Assembly: GCA_954871525.1 (NCBI GenBank)
Contig: OX940869.1
Span: 20,860,001 to 20,924,000, forward strand
DNA length: 64,000 nt
Direction of reading: 5' to 3'
Origin: Parietaria judaica
Taxonomy: Eukaryota; Streptophyta; Magnoliopsida; Rosales; Urticaceae
Part shown: piece after piece, positions 33,763-43,786 of the stretch
Position numbering within the stretch: position 1 is the stretch's first letter
Layout of the letters: each line of letters begins with the position of its first letter
The notes under the pieces: generated by a model
Database searches by the model: none
What the model saw: the letters and a program-made list of their open reading frames with translations, nothing else
What the model was told of the DNA's origin: nothing
Translations under genes and position numbers: made by a program

Positions 33763-36139
33763 TTGCTCCGAATCCGCGGGGTAGTTCCGGCCGGGATCAT
33801 CAATATCCCGAGGTCCGCGGGGCCCGTAGTGGCCGGGGTCGGCCGGTCACCATATCGGTGAGGTTAACCGCCAATGCCGGTAGCCGGTGGTATCCAGCCG
33901 ATTTCCCGGGAACCCCGGAGTTTTAATGGGTTTTCCATGCGATGCCCCGGTCGATATTCGGCCCGTCGAGGTCTTCGTCGGATGAGGCGGGTCACCGTAT
34001 GATGGGTCCCGCACATAATTTTTCTGTTGTTTCGGGAGCGGGTCTGAGATCCCCGGTATAGATGTAGATAGTGTTAGGGCTGCCGCAGGTGCTGCTTCCG
34101 GAGCTCATGGCGTTGAAAGACCACGTCATGGTGCCAGTATAGCAGGCGGGTCATGCCCAAATTGTGATAGGATAGTTAAGAGGAGAGCGGGGGTCTCCTC
34201 AGGGGAGGGTGACCTTTATCGGTTGCGTTCTCCCTTACTTTTCCCGGACGTTATTCGGCGGAGCTTGGGGCCTTTTTTAGGGCCGAAGTCTTGTCTTACC
34301 GGGGGTATGTGCCCCGTTGGAGGGGGAACTCCCCGGACATCCTCGTGATGGGATGGTCGCGGTCCCATTAGAGAGTCTTCGGCTAGGTTTTTCCATGCCG
34401 ATCCCTTCTCTGTTAGAGCGGCTTCTCGTGTCGCTGGACTTGCACCCGCTTCAGGTCCGCCCGGATACTTGGTGGTTTGCCGCCGGGATTTTCTCGATGT
34501 GGCGGGAGAGACGAGGTCGAGATGTCACTCTTACCCAGCTCTGGAGACTCCTGCCCATCATCGTTTCGCAGGGTGACCAAAGGGTCAACAATTGGGTTTT
34601 TACCCGACCCGTCTGGGGCTTCCGGGTCAGAGATTTGGGTCCGGTCCTAGACCCGGACTGGCACAGTCGATGGGTTTGGGTCCCAAAAGCTTATCTGGGA
34701 TCCGTTCCTCGAGGGTTCGGGATCCCTTGGCTGTTCATGAGCACCGGCGTCGAGGATCGGGGCTTCGTCAGTTTTTTCTTGATGGGGTCCGCCATTCCTG
34801 GACTTTTTGCCTCTTTTTTAATGAGGGAAGCCTGGATTTGGTCGGGGTGGATGTCTCCTGGGACCGTGGTTGATCCAGTGCCAAGCTTTGAAGAGAGGTC
34901 CATCGCTATACGTAGTTTTTTCTGTTTCCTCGCCTGTACTGATTATTTTGTCGTACTTCGTGGCTGACCTGGTTGTTTTTTCTTTTGCAGATATGGACCG
35001 CAGTGACGAGTGGCCATGGGGTCTTCCGCCTCTTCCAAATGGTGCGGGGTCTTTTGAAATTCCCGCCTTGGGTTATGGGGGAACGGGTCCTATCCCCCCG
35101 CCTGGGGCGCCTCTTTTGCCGGGAGGGGATTTTGGTTACGGTGCGCCTTCCTGGGCACACGACTCTGTATATGGTCAGCGTCCGTTGGCTGGCTCGGCAT
35201 TTTTGGGGTATTACCCTTCGGCAACTTATGGCCAGGCTCTGGCGCCTGAGCCGATGTATCCTGGTTACGCTCCCATGGGCGGAGCCAGTCAGGAGGTACG
35301 TCTCATTGCTTCGCCGGCTCTTTCTTTTTAATTTCCGCGAGGGCGCAGACTTATGATTTTTTTTGGTGCACGTGACACCTTCGTATAGCTACTCAGTTCG
35401 CGGAGAGTCCAGCCGTGCCGGAGGGTCATAGGGGGAGACCACTCCTGTGGGCCGGATGGGGTGTTCCGGAGCGTATGAGGCCAAGCGTGGGGCCGACTCC
35501 CCGCATCCTGATATGGCCGCAGCATTGCAGATTATTCGAGAGTCTCATGAGGGGCATTTGGCTGCCTCTATAGAGGCCTTTCGTTCTTCGGCCGATGCTG
35601 CTCATTATTCCTCCCAGCTCGGGGCCGCCCACGAGGCATTGGCGATGAGGGATGCGGAGATAGCGCATCTTCGGGGAGCGCATGCCATTGAGCTTGATTC
35701 CGCAAGGTGGGAGGGCTTCGTGAATGGCGTGGTGGATATGCTACGGGCAAATCCACGCATGTATCTCTACACTTCCTTTCTTCTCAACCACCGGGTCCCG
35801 CCAGAAGTCATGGCTACTTTGGAGCCTTTTATTGCTCTCGTTCCTCCCCCGGGGACGATCATGAACTTCCTGGTGAACGGGGTATCATTCTCAGCTAGCG
35901 TTCATCATCCGGGGGCTGGCAACGTGGGGAGTGTGGCTGGAGGAGCTGGAGGTCATGTTCCCCCGGCCTCTCCTTTCGTCGCGGCCAATTATTATGTTCC
36001 TGATATCGACCATATTGCCTCAGCCGATGAGGGGGCGGAGGACGCGGCTGCTTGTGATGATGAGGTGGACGATGAGGCCACGATGATGACGATGATCGTC
36101 CGTCGTGGCATGCCGCCTTTTTGCCTTTCCTTTTTTTGA
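33763..36139 (+). pseudogene. G2a aORF, main part, gypsy-type transposon domain
   Basis: Continuation of the aORF after R2. 33763-34300: GC-rich, several stops. 34317-34967: open frame resembling the Transposase_28 family (VAVPLESLRLGFSMPIPSLL, LLVSLDLHPLQVRPDTWWF), equivalent to the domain at 3525-2656. Splice signals: TTTTCTTTTGCAG acceptor ending 34990, and an intron 35295-35388 (CAGGAG/GTACGT to CGTATAG). 34991-35294: MDRSDEWPWGL, then a Gly/Pro/Tyr-rich stretch. 35447-36139: coiled coil and RWEGFVNGVVDML, matching YWSGFADCQ of G1a, then an acidic tail. Stops upstream suggest loss of function. It is antisense to the gag-pol of its element. Confidence 0.7.
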
Positions 36140-36429
36140 AAAAATAGGGAGTTTATTTTTTCCCGTGTATAGAGCTTGTAGCTTTCAGTCTTGCCGCGTG
36201 TGGCACGAGTTTTGTAGCGCCTTCAGGTGCATCTTTTGTATAGGCGGACATGTTCCTCTTCTAGCGAGCCGCCGTGGTTCTTTAGAAGTAGTCACTTGTG
36301 ATGTAACCGTAACGTTGACCCATGAATGTCAAACTTTAACTTTTATCTTGTATGTTGGCTCTTTGCTCGTCTCTTATCTGATTGTCTCGGGATAAGATTT
36401 GTCTTCTGGCCATGTATTGAGCACTTCAG

Positions 36430-37890
36430 GCTTTTGGCCAGCGCCCTGGTCTTATCGCGTGTTGCGCGTCGTCAAGCGCTTGGTTTTGGGCCGAGAACTA
36501 CTTTCGAGGCGTCTTTCTAGACTTGGAGCCAGGTCGCGCTGTATATAGCGCTATAAGTCCCGGACTAATGGCAAGTCGCGCGTCAACAAGCACTCGGTTC
36601 TTGGCCGAGGACTACTTGCGAGGCGTCTTTGTAAACTTGGAGCCGGGTCGCGCTGTATATAGCGTTATAAGTCCCAGACTTATGGCAAGTTGCGCGTCAA
36701 CAAACGCTCGGTTCTGGGCCGAGGACTACTTGCGAGGCGTCTTTGTAAACTTGGAGCCGGGTTGCGCTGTAAATAGCACTATAAGTCTCGGACTTATAGC
36801 AAGTCGCGCGTCAATAAGCGCTCAGTTCTGGGCCGAGGACTACTTGCGAGGCGTCTTTGTAAACTTAGAGCCGGGTCGGGCTGTATATAGCGTTATAAGT
36901 CCCAGACTTATGGCAAGTTGCACGTCAACAAACGCTCGATTCTGGGCCGAGGACTACTTGCGAGGCGTCTTTGTAGACTTGGAGCCGGATCGCGCTGTAT
37001 ATAGTGCTATAAGTCCCGGACTTATGGAAAGTCGCGCGTCAACAAGCGCTCGGTTCTTGGCCGAGGACTACTTGCGAGGCGTCTTTGTAAACTTGGAGCT
37101 GGGTCGCGCTGTATATAGCGTTATAAGTCCCAGACTTATGGCAAGTTGCGCGTCAACAAACGCTCGGTTCTGGGCCGAGGACTACTTGCGAGGCGTCTTT
37201 GTAAACTTGGAGCCGGGTCGTGCTGTATATAGCGCTATAAGTCTCGGACTTATAGCAAGTCGCGCGTCAATAAGCGCTCAGTTCTGGGCCGAGGACTACT
37301 TGCGAGGCGTCTTTGTAAACTTGGAGCCGGGTCGGGCTGTATATAGCGTTATAAGTCCCAGACTTATGGCAAGTTGCACGTCAACAAACGCTCGGTTCTG
37401 GACCGAGGACTACTTGCGAGGCGTCTTTGTAGACTTGGAGCCGGGTCGCGCTGTATATAGCGTTATAAGTCCCGGACTTACGACAAGTTACGCGTCAACA
37501 AGCGCTCGGTTCTGGGCCGAGGACTACTTGCGAGACGTCTTTGTGAACTTGCAGTCGGGTCGCGCTATATATAGCGCTATAAGTCCCAGACTTATGGCAA
37601 GTCGCGCGTCAACAAGCGCTTGGTTCTGGGCCGAGGACTACTTGCAAGGCGTCTTTGTAAACTTGGAGCCGGGTAGCGCTGTATATAGCGCTATAAGTCC
37701 CGGACTTATGGCAAGTCGCGCGTCAACAAGCGCTCGGTTCTGGGATGAGGACTACTTGCGAGGCGTCTTTGTAAACTTGGAGCCGGGTCGCGCTGTATAT
37801 AGCGCTATAAGTCCCGGACTTATGGCAAGTCGCGCGTCAACAAGCTCTCGGTTCTGGGCCGAGGACTACTTGTGAGGCGTCTTTGTAGCC
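36430..37890 (+). repeat. 114-bp tandem array with higher-order structure
   Basis: The marker GAG(A/G)AC recurs at 36493 and then every 114 bp to 37861, 13 occurrences without one slip. Because 114 is divisible by 3 the array is open on + for 450 codons (36523-37875) as a 38-residue repeat (core AEDYLRGVFVNLEPGRA). Unit variants follow A-B-C-B' and again A-B-C-B' (456-bp higher-order period, about 36536-37447), then simpler units. Each unit has TATATAGCGCTATAAG. The place, between integrase and aORF, is that of 3' UTR arrays in Tat elements. I regard the open frame as a by-product. Confidence 0.92.
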
Positions 37891-37959
37891 TGAGTTGGCG
37901 GGATCGAGATCCGGGCCTTTCTCGGTCCTTTTTTTTTTGTATTTTCCTTTCTTTTTCCT

Positions 37960-38030
37960 ATATCAACCCCCCAGTTTCCAAGTAACTTGTAAAGGTTGTG
38001 AGGAAACTTTAAGAGGCATTTGAATCGCGG
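37960..38030 (-). repeat. Second polypurine-tract region of G2a
   Basis: On + CAACCCCCCAGTTTCC, then GAAACTTTAAGAGGCAT, closely resembling 22413-22480 next to the LTR (TTAACCCCCCAGTTTTTC, then GAAACTTTATAAATTAGAGGCAT). The two copies have the same orientation and bracket the aORF and array block. It could be a secondary plus-strand primer; only the duplication itself is seen. Confidence 0.65.
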
Positions 38031-38214
38031 GAAAAAAAAGAAGATTTTATATATACCATTTGGTGCTTCTTGTGGCGCTCTTCTTTTACATATGTCGGCT
38101 ATCGGAGCTATTTCCGAGCCGGTGGTACATCATCTTGGGGTTTTCCTTCTAGTTGGATTTTAGCTTCAGCTTCCGGTTGAATCTTAGCTTCAGCTATTTC
38201 CATCTTATTTTTAC

Positions 38215-39051
38215 CCCTAGCCTTGTCGGGCTCACTGATGTTACTGCTTCAGGTGTTCGACGTTCTAGGGGCGGGGGATTTCGCAACCCCCTATTTCTTG
38301 TAGCCGGTATGTTCCGTCTCGGATCACCTTCGAGATGCGGTATGGGCCTTCCCAAGTTGGCCTAAGGGTTCTAGCGCCGAGGACTTGGGTGTTTTGGCCT
38401 ATTTTTCTCAGGACCAGGCTTCCTTCCAAGAAACGTCTCGCCTTGACTTTAGAGTTGTAGTAGCGTTCTACAACTCGCTTCTGGGCGACCAGTCTGGTGT
38501 ACGCTTCATTTCACTTTTCTTCGAGAAGATCAAGCTCTTGTCGTAGCGCCTTGTCATTGCGTTTTTTGTCGAAGAACTCGACTCGCGGCGAGGGGATGCT
38601 TATTATCTCAGCGGGAATGACTACCTCGACTCCGTAGGTTAGAGAAAACGGGGTTTCACCAGTGGCATTGCGCGTGGAAGTCCGATAGGCCCATAGTACG
38701 GAGGGCAGCTCTTCCGCCCATTTGCCCTTCTTTTCATCGAGTTTCCTTTTCAGGATGGTCTTGATGTCTTTGTTGACTGACTCTACTTGACCGTTGTCGA
38801 TTATCAGCGAGGCGAGGATCCCGTGCCGACAGGTGACCGTTGTCGTGTTTTTCTGTGTGATTTTCGCGATCGGTTCCGCCTCGACCCACTTGGTAAAGTA
38901 GTTGATAGCCACTATCGCGTACTCGACGCCCCCCGGGGCTTTCGGAAGTTTCCCGATCAGGTCGATTCCCCACTTGGCGAATGGTCAGGCTACCATTACT
39001 GGACACAATGGGACTGCGGGTAGGTGAGGCACCTTGGCGAACCGTTGGCAT
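38215..39051 (-). pseudogene. G2a Ty3/gypsy integrase, core collapsed
   Basis: On minus: KWGIDLIGKLPKAPGG (about 38990-38935), AINYFTKWVEAEPIA (38912 onward), then SLIIDNGQVESVNKDIK, WAEELPSVLWAYRTS, TGETPFSLTYG, and the C-terminal part with EGSLVLRKIGQ and LRPTWEGPYRI (about 38440-38330). The core order is that of a gypsy integrase. The second catalytic Asp (DNG) and the catalytic Glu (QVE), normally about 35 residues apart, are five residues apart here: an in-frame deletion. There is also a stop near 39000. The protein could not integrate DNA. Confidence 0.85.
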
Positions 39052-39179
39052 TTGTCACATCTGCGGGAGATCTCATTCGCGTCCTTCCTGAGGGTCAGCC
39101 AAAAATATCCTTATTTGAGGGCTTTGAGGGCTAGAGATCGTCTGGCGTAGTGGTTGCCACATATTCCTTCGTGGATTTC

Positions 39180-40325
39180 TCAGAGGACGAGATCTGCATC
39201 GTCCCGGGGAAGACACTTGAGAAGGGGCAGCATGAAACCGCGCTTATAAAGACCGCCGTCATACATCACATATCTCGTAGCCCGGAGCTTGAGCTGTCGT
39301 GCTTTGTTTCGATCAGCAGGGAGCACGCCACGTTTTAAGTATTTGACGATGGGCGACATCCAGTTGTCTTCTTCTTCGCTGGCGATGGCGAGGATTTGGC
39401 TTTTTTTGATGGACGGGCACTCAAGGGCCTTGAATGGAACTTTGCCTAGTTCCTCATTGTCAGATCCTGATGCCATTCTGGCTAATGTGTCGGCCTCGAA
39501 GTTCTCAGCTCGGGGTATTTGAGTGATCTCATACCATGCCAAGAACTCCAAGCGATGCAGGGTTTCCGCGAGGTAGGCCGCCATGTTCTCCTCTTTAGCC
39601 TGGTACTCGCCTTCTACTTGCTTCACGATCAGTTGAGAGTCGCAGTAGATCTTCAAGTTTTCACCTCGAGTTTTTGAGTGATCTGAAGTCCGGCCAGCAG
39701 TGCCTAGTACTTTGCCTCGTTGTTTGTGGCGTTGAACCCGAATCGGATGGCGTAGCGTAGTTTTCCACCTTCGGGGTTGGTAAGCAGGATACCTGCCCCT
39801 GAGCCGTTGGATTTGGAGGCGCCGTCAACGTGGAGGCTCCAGACGGGACCGTCGGGGCTTGATTTTCGTTTGGCTGTTTAGGGCAGCATGTTGAGCTCTT
39901 CTTCGGTTTCAACTTCCGTATCATATGTGAATTCGGCAATGAAGTCTGCTACCGCCTATGCTTTGATGGCAATTCGGGGCTGGTACTCCACACTGTATTC
40001 TCCCAGTTCTTCTGACCAGATCGTCATTCGAGCTGAGGTACCTTTGAGGAGTGCCTTTCGGACCGGATGCTCCATTCTCACTATGATTTTGTGAGCTTGG
40101 AAGTATGGGCGGAGCTTCTTTGCGGTGGTGATCAACGCGAGTGCCATCTTTTTGATCTGTGTGTAGCGGGTCTCGACGTCGAGGAGAGCCTTGCTGACGT
40201 AATAGACCGGCATTTGGTTCTTTTCTTCTTTTCGAACCAAGACCGCGCTGACGGCCCTGGTTCAGTTCCTGGAATGCTTCTTCGCATTTCTCGTCCCATG
40301 CAAAATTCTTTCCGCCTTTGAGTGC
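39180..40325 (-). pseudogene. G2a RNase H
   Basis: First the RT-RNase H connection (40325-39956): YYVSKALLDVETRY, then WSEELGEYSVEYQPR. A segment of poor frame (39939-39661) holds the start of the second RNase H part (DGAS- and GAGI-type core is frameshifted). Then MKIYCDSQLIVKQVEGEY (39656 onward, with the catalytic DSQ), WYEITQIP, ADTLARMASG and the linker to integrase (to 39180). In a working element it removes the RNA strand of the hybrid. At least two stops or shifts break it. Confidence 0.8.
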
Positions 40326-40985
40326 CTAGAAGAACGGTTGGCACTGGTCCGTGGCTTTTACCACGAATCGCCCCAGGGCGTTGATGTGCCCGTTGAGGCT
40401 TTGTACTTCCTTGATTCTTCGGGGGCTCTTCATTTCGATTAGGGCCATGATTTTGTCAGGGTTCGCTTCGATCCCTCGTCGGTTGACGATGAATCCCAAG
40501 AACTTCCCAGACTCGACTTCGAACGCGCATTTGGGAGGGTTCAGTTTCATCTGGTAACTTCGGAGAAGAGTGAAGGTTTCCCGGAGGTCCTTGACGTGGT
40601 TGGTTTCTTCAAGGGTTTTCACGATCATGTCGTTGACATAGACTTCCATTGTTTTCCCGATCAGCGGGGCGAACATCCGATTGACCAAGCGCTGGTATGT
40701 GGCTCCAACATTTTTTAGCCCAAAGGGCATGACTTTGTAACAGTAGAGACCACGGTCGGTGATGAACGTGGTGTGTATCTGGTCGGGCTCGTGCATTCGG
40801 ATTTGGTTGTATCCTGAATACGCGTCCATCATGCTCATGAGCTGGTGGCCGGCGCTCGTTTCTACTAGCTCATCGATCCTCGGGAGAGGAAAACAATCCT
40901 TTGGACATGCTGTGTTGAGGTCAGAATAGTCTATACAGATTCGCCATTTGTCGTTGGGCTTTTTCACCATCACGACGTTGGACAC
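40326..40985 (-). pseudogene. G2a reverse transcriptase with altered catalytic site
   Basis: The 220-codon frame covers most of the RT palm: VVMVKKPNDKWRICIDYSDLN, CPKDCFPLPRID, MMDAYSGYNQIRM, YCYKVMPFGLKNVGATYQRLVN and KFLGFIVNRRGIEANP. The catalytic motif, YVDD in this family, is YVND here (about 40633-40622), a change of the first Asp to Asn. Asp is required for metal binding, so polymerase activity is expected to be lost. Another stop separates this frame from the protease frame on its right. Position and order are those of Tat pol. Confidence 0.9.
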
Positions 40986-41093
40986 CCAATCCGGGTATGT
41001 GACTTCCTTGATGAAGTCTGCCGTGATGAGTTTGTTGACTTCATCGTTGATGGCTTGATACCTTTCGGGATTAAAGGCCCGACGTCGTTGTAC

Positions 41094-42041
41094 TTAGGGC
41101 ATCCTTCCTTTCTCGATATTGATTCTGTGGACGGCGACTTTGGGATCGATGCCTGGCATGTCGGCGTGCGACCAGGCGAAAACGTCTTTGAACTCTCGCA
41201 GGAAGGCGGCCAGTTGTGTTTTAATCATGACGGGCAACTGGGCGCCGACCGAAACGGTCCTTTCTGGCTTTTCTTCGTCCAGGATGATGGCCGTTACGTC
41301 AGAAAAGGGTTCCATTGTGGGTTTGCGTCTCGCGTCTCTTGGGTCGAGCTCGCCGAACATCCGTGCCTTCTCGGAACTGGGGGTGAGATTTTCATTTAGC
41401 TGTTGGATCGTGTGGATGACCAACTCGCTTTTCCCGGTTTTCGTCCCTTGGGCGTAACATGTTCTGGATTCCCGTTGGCTTCCTCTTAGGATTCCGATCC
41501 CGTTCTCCGTGGGAAATTTTACGAGCAAGTGGAAGGTGGAGGCGATGGCCTGGAGCTTGTTGAGAGACGGCCTTCCCATGATGATGTTGTAAGACGATGG
41601 TTGGTCAACCACGAGATACCGGATCATCTTGGTGACCACGGCCCCGTCTTCGGATCTGAATGTTGTTGGGAGGTCGATGGCTCCTTCGGCAAAGACCGGT
41701 TTTCCGTTGAAACCGTAGAGCGGGGTCTTGATGGGCGTCGGGACGAGTCCTCCCAGACTCATGAGTTCAAGGGCTGTCTTGAAGATAACGTCAGCCGAGC
41801 TTCCATTGTCGACCAGCACTCGCCTGATTCGGTTGTTGGCGATCAGCGTCTCTATCACGATGGCGTCGTTGTGAGGGTGTGATATTCGCCGAGCCTCTTC
41901 TTCTGTGAAAGTGATGGTTTCGCTGGGAAGTACCGTCGTGGAACTGGTTAGGTTCGTGAGGTTGATCTGGTGTTCCTCGTCGTCACTTTCAAGGGCTCGG
42001 CGCGTATCTCTTTCGTTTGTTGTTGGAGTCCCCAGTATCAT
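41094..42041 (-). CDS. G2a protease region of pol
   Basis: A 316-codon frame. The N-terminal part is acidic; then IVIETLIANNRIRRVLVDNGSSADVI, where DNGSS takes the place of the aspartic protease D-S/T-G site as usual in Tat elements, followed by GFNGKPVFAEGAIDLP, YNIIMGRPSLNKLQAI and the entry to RT (FAWSHADMPGIDPKVAVHRIN). In life it cleaves the polyprotein. The Met at 42041 is only the first in frame: coding continues upstream without a stop to the TAA at 42111-42113 that ends gag. The region is open but belongs to a defective element. Confidence 0.85.
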   Translation of the reverse strand: MILGTPTTNERDTRRALESDDEEHQINLTNLTSSTTVLPSETITFTEEEARRISHPHNDAIVIETLIANNRIRRVLVDNGSSADVIFKTALELMSLGGLVPTPIKTPLYGFNGKPVFAEGAIDLPTTFRSEDGAVVTKMIRYLVVDQPSSYNIIMGRPSLNKLQAIASTFHLLVKFPTENGIGILRGSQRESRTCYAQGTKTGKSELVIHTIQQLNENLTPSSEKARMFGELDPRDARRKPTMEPFSDVTAIILDEEKPERTVSVGAQLPVMIKTQLAAFLREFKDVFAWSHADMPGIDPKVAVHRINIEKGRMP

Positions 42042-42083
42042 GTTGTATCCACCTAGGATAGTGGATACAACATGATACTGGGG
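42030..42083. repeat. Perfect 23-bp inverted repeat at the gag/protease junction
   Basis: Arms 42030-42052 and 42061-42083 are exact reverse complements, loop CTAGGATA. On the minus mRNA the hairpin begins 27 nt after the gag TAA. The arms are coding in the protease frame (YHVVSTILGGYNM), so the repeat lies within translated sequence if the stop is passed. Confidence 0.95.
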
Positions 42084-42110
42084 AGCTTTGCCTTTGGTTT
42101 GCTCTTCGTC

Positions 42111-43395
42111 TTAGCGAGGCTGGTGATCGTCTTGGGGTTGTTCACCTTCTCGAGGCAGAGGGTTGCTGGTTTTCCCACTTCCCGTCACGAGTTTCTTGAC
42201 AAACTCTTTTAACTGTCCGTCTTGGATGAGCTGCTCGATTTGTTTCCTTAGTTGCCAGCATTCTAACGTCAGGTGGCCGTGGTTTTGGTGATATTCGCAG
42301 TACCGATCTTTGTTTCGGTTGGCCTTCCTGGGCAAAGGACGTGGAGGACCGAACTTCTCTTTGTGGAGGTTAAAAATCGTTGCCGGTGACGCGGTAAGCG
42401 GGGTGTAATTTTCATCCTTGCGGAAACCTTCCGTTCGCCTAGGGCGCCGTTGTCGTCCTTCAGAGTTTGACTGCTAACGCTGCCTATTTCTTTGAGACTC
42501 GTCATCATCCCCCCTTTGGTCGTTCCGGCTTTGCTCGTCTAGGCTGAGTTGGCTTCGACTGACGAAGTATTCGTCGGCGGCGATGTCTTCCGCTTCCCTA
42601 GCCATTAGTTCGGCCATGGAAGCAGGTCTCTTTTTGACAAGGGAGCGCGTGAATTCGCTCACCGGGAGATCGTCGATTACTGCGATGACGGTGTCGTCGT
42701 CGGTATAGCTAACGACTTTATTTGCCTCCTCCGTGAACCTTTTCAAGTAAGCCTGGAGAGACTCGTCTTTGCGCTGCTTGAGGGACCATAGGTACGACTT
42801 TCCTTTTCGCTGTGTGATCGAGCTAGCGAAGCGGGATATTAAGCGTTCCGTCAGCTCTTCAAAGGATTCAATCGACCCTTTAGGGAGTCGTTGGTACCAT
42901 TCGAAGGCCGGCCCGGTAAGGGTGAGGCAGAATGCCTGGCACATTGTGGAGGGCGAGCATCTCTTCACCCGCATGGCAAACTGGTATTGCACCAAATGGT
43001 ATGTGGGATCTGTCGTGCCGTCGTAGACGAGAATTAGCGGGAATCAGAGGTCTCCGCTGAGATCTTCGTCGAGTAGGTGGCTTGCCAGAAGGGAGATGAT
43101 TCCCTTTGCCATACTTTGTTTGGCGGGATCAGTGCTGTTGGCGGCGGCGAGTTCTCTCAGCTCTTTCCTTAGAGCCTGGACCTCGTTTCTCAGTCCGTCA
43201 TTTGGCGGAGGTGCTGTCAGGCCACGAGCCGGGGCCGTGTTGGCTCCTCTCGTCATGTGATACATGGCGGGGGTGCGGAACTTCTAGACCCTTCTGATTT
43301 CGGCACTATCCGGATTTGCCTGAGGGCGAGGTTCTTCCCTACGTCGTTCGAGGTGTCGTCGTAAGTCTCCTTCTTGACGGGAGTGACTTAGAAGG
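42111..43395 (-). pseudogene. G2a gag
   Basis: N-terminal coding (43395-43044): RQEGDLRRHLERRRE, a coiled-coil-like EVQALRKELRELAAAN. Capsid region (42995-42474): CLTLTGPAFEWYQRLP and SIESFEELTERLISRFASS, the Retrotrans_gag signature, then SYLWSLKQRKDESLQAYLKRF, VKKRPASMAELMAREAEDI. C-terminal part (42335-42111): YCEYHQNHGHLTLECWQLRKQIEQL, a Cys/His nucleic-acid-binding segment, and KEFVKKLVTGSGK. It ends at TAA 42111-42113, in frame with the protease. Two frameshifts or stops separate the three pieces (near 43040 and 42470-42340). The start is missing because the element is cut at 43395. Confidence 0.8.
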
Positions 43396-43772
43396 TGACC
43401 AGCCCACGGGAAGGCCAGGGCAGCGCGCGCCCTCGGGCTGGGCAAGCAAGCCCACCACGCTACCAGGCAGCGAGACCCACTCAGGCGCCCCAGCGCTGGC
43501 CGAAGGGCCCTGGCGTGGGCCTGCTGCGCCTAATTCTTGGGGCTGCAGTGGCAGCCCCCTTTTGCGCCCACCACGGGCTGGGCTGCACTACGTAGCCCGG
43601 GCTCATTACCCGGTCTGAATTTTTGGCTCGGGTAATTTTCTTATTTTAAATTAATATTTAAAATATCTAGAAATTCAAACATTTCAATTTTAAATAATTA
43701 ATTTTATTCATCAAATAATTCGTTCTTTAAAGCGTTAAATTAAATTACGTAATTATTTATCCTTGAACCATA
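43396..43772 (-). other. R1 leader (5' internal end)
   Basis: GC-rich stretch (about 43400-43620) followed by AT-rich sequence, collinear on minus with 26195-26660 of R2 (shared ATTACGTAATTTAATTT and GGGCTGGG-type GC blocks). It is non-coding leader between primer site and gag. It is joined abruptly to G2a gag at about 43395. Confidence 0.7.
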
Positions 43773-43786
43773 ACTCTGATACAAAT
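43773..43786 (-). promoter_or_regulatory. R1 primer-binding site, mutated
   Basis: On minus ATTTGTATCAGAGT directly after the LTR end, against ATTGGTATCAGAGC in R2. The core TATCAGAG is kept; other positions have drifted, which fits an older insertion. Confidence 0.8.

Larger units (their letters stand above)
21069..43395 (-). mobile_element. G2a: minus-strand Tat-like Ty3/gypsy element nested in R1
   Basis: Reading on minus: gag (43395-42111), protease, RT, RNase H and integrase (42041-38215), 114-bp array (37890-36430), aORF on the opposite strand (22709-36139, interrupted by R2), polypurine tract and 3' LTR (22411-21069). The order is that of Tat-lineage elements. The 5' LTR and leader are missing: gag N-terminal coding runs directly into R1 leader sequence at about 43395. 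A target duplication therefore cannot be confirmed. Confidence 0.8.

Noticed and set aside
9672..43395. G2b gag as the missing 5' end of G2a
   Set aside because: Both contain the same gag segments, so they are two copies and not two halves of one element.
43316..43618. Frames of 66-100 codons in the R1 leader
   Set aside because: They cross the junction between two elements at about 43395, so they cannot be one gene.
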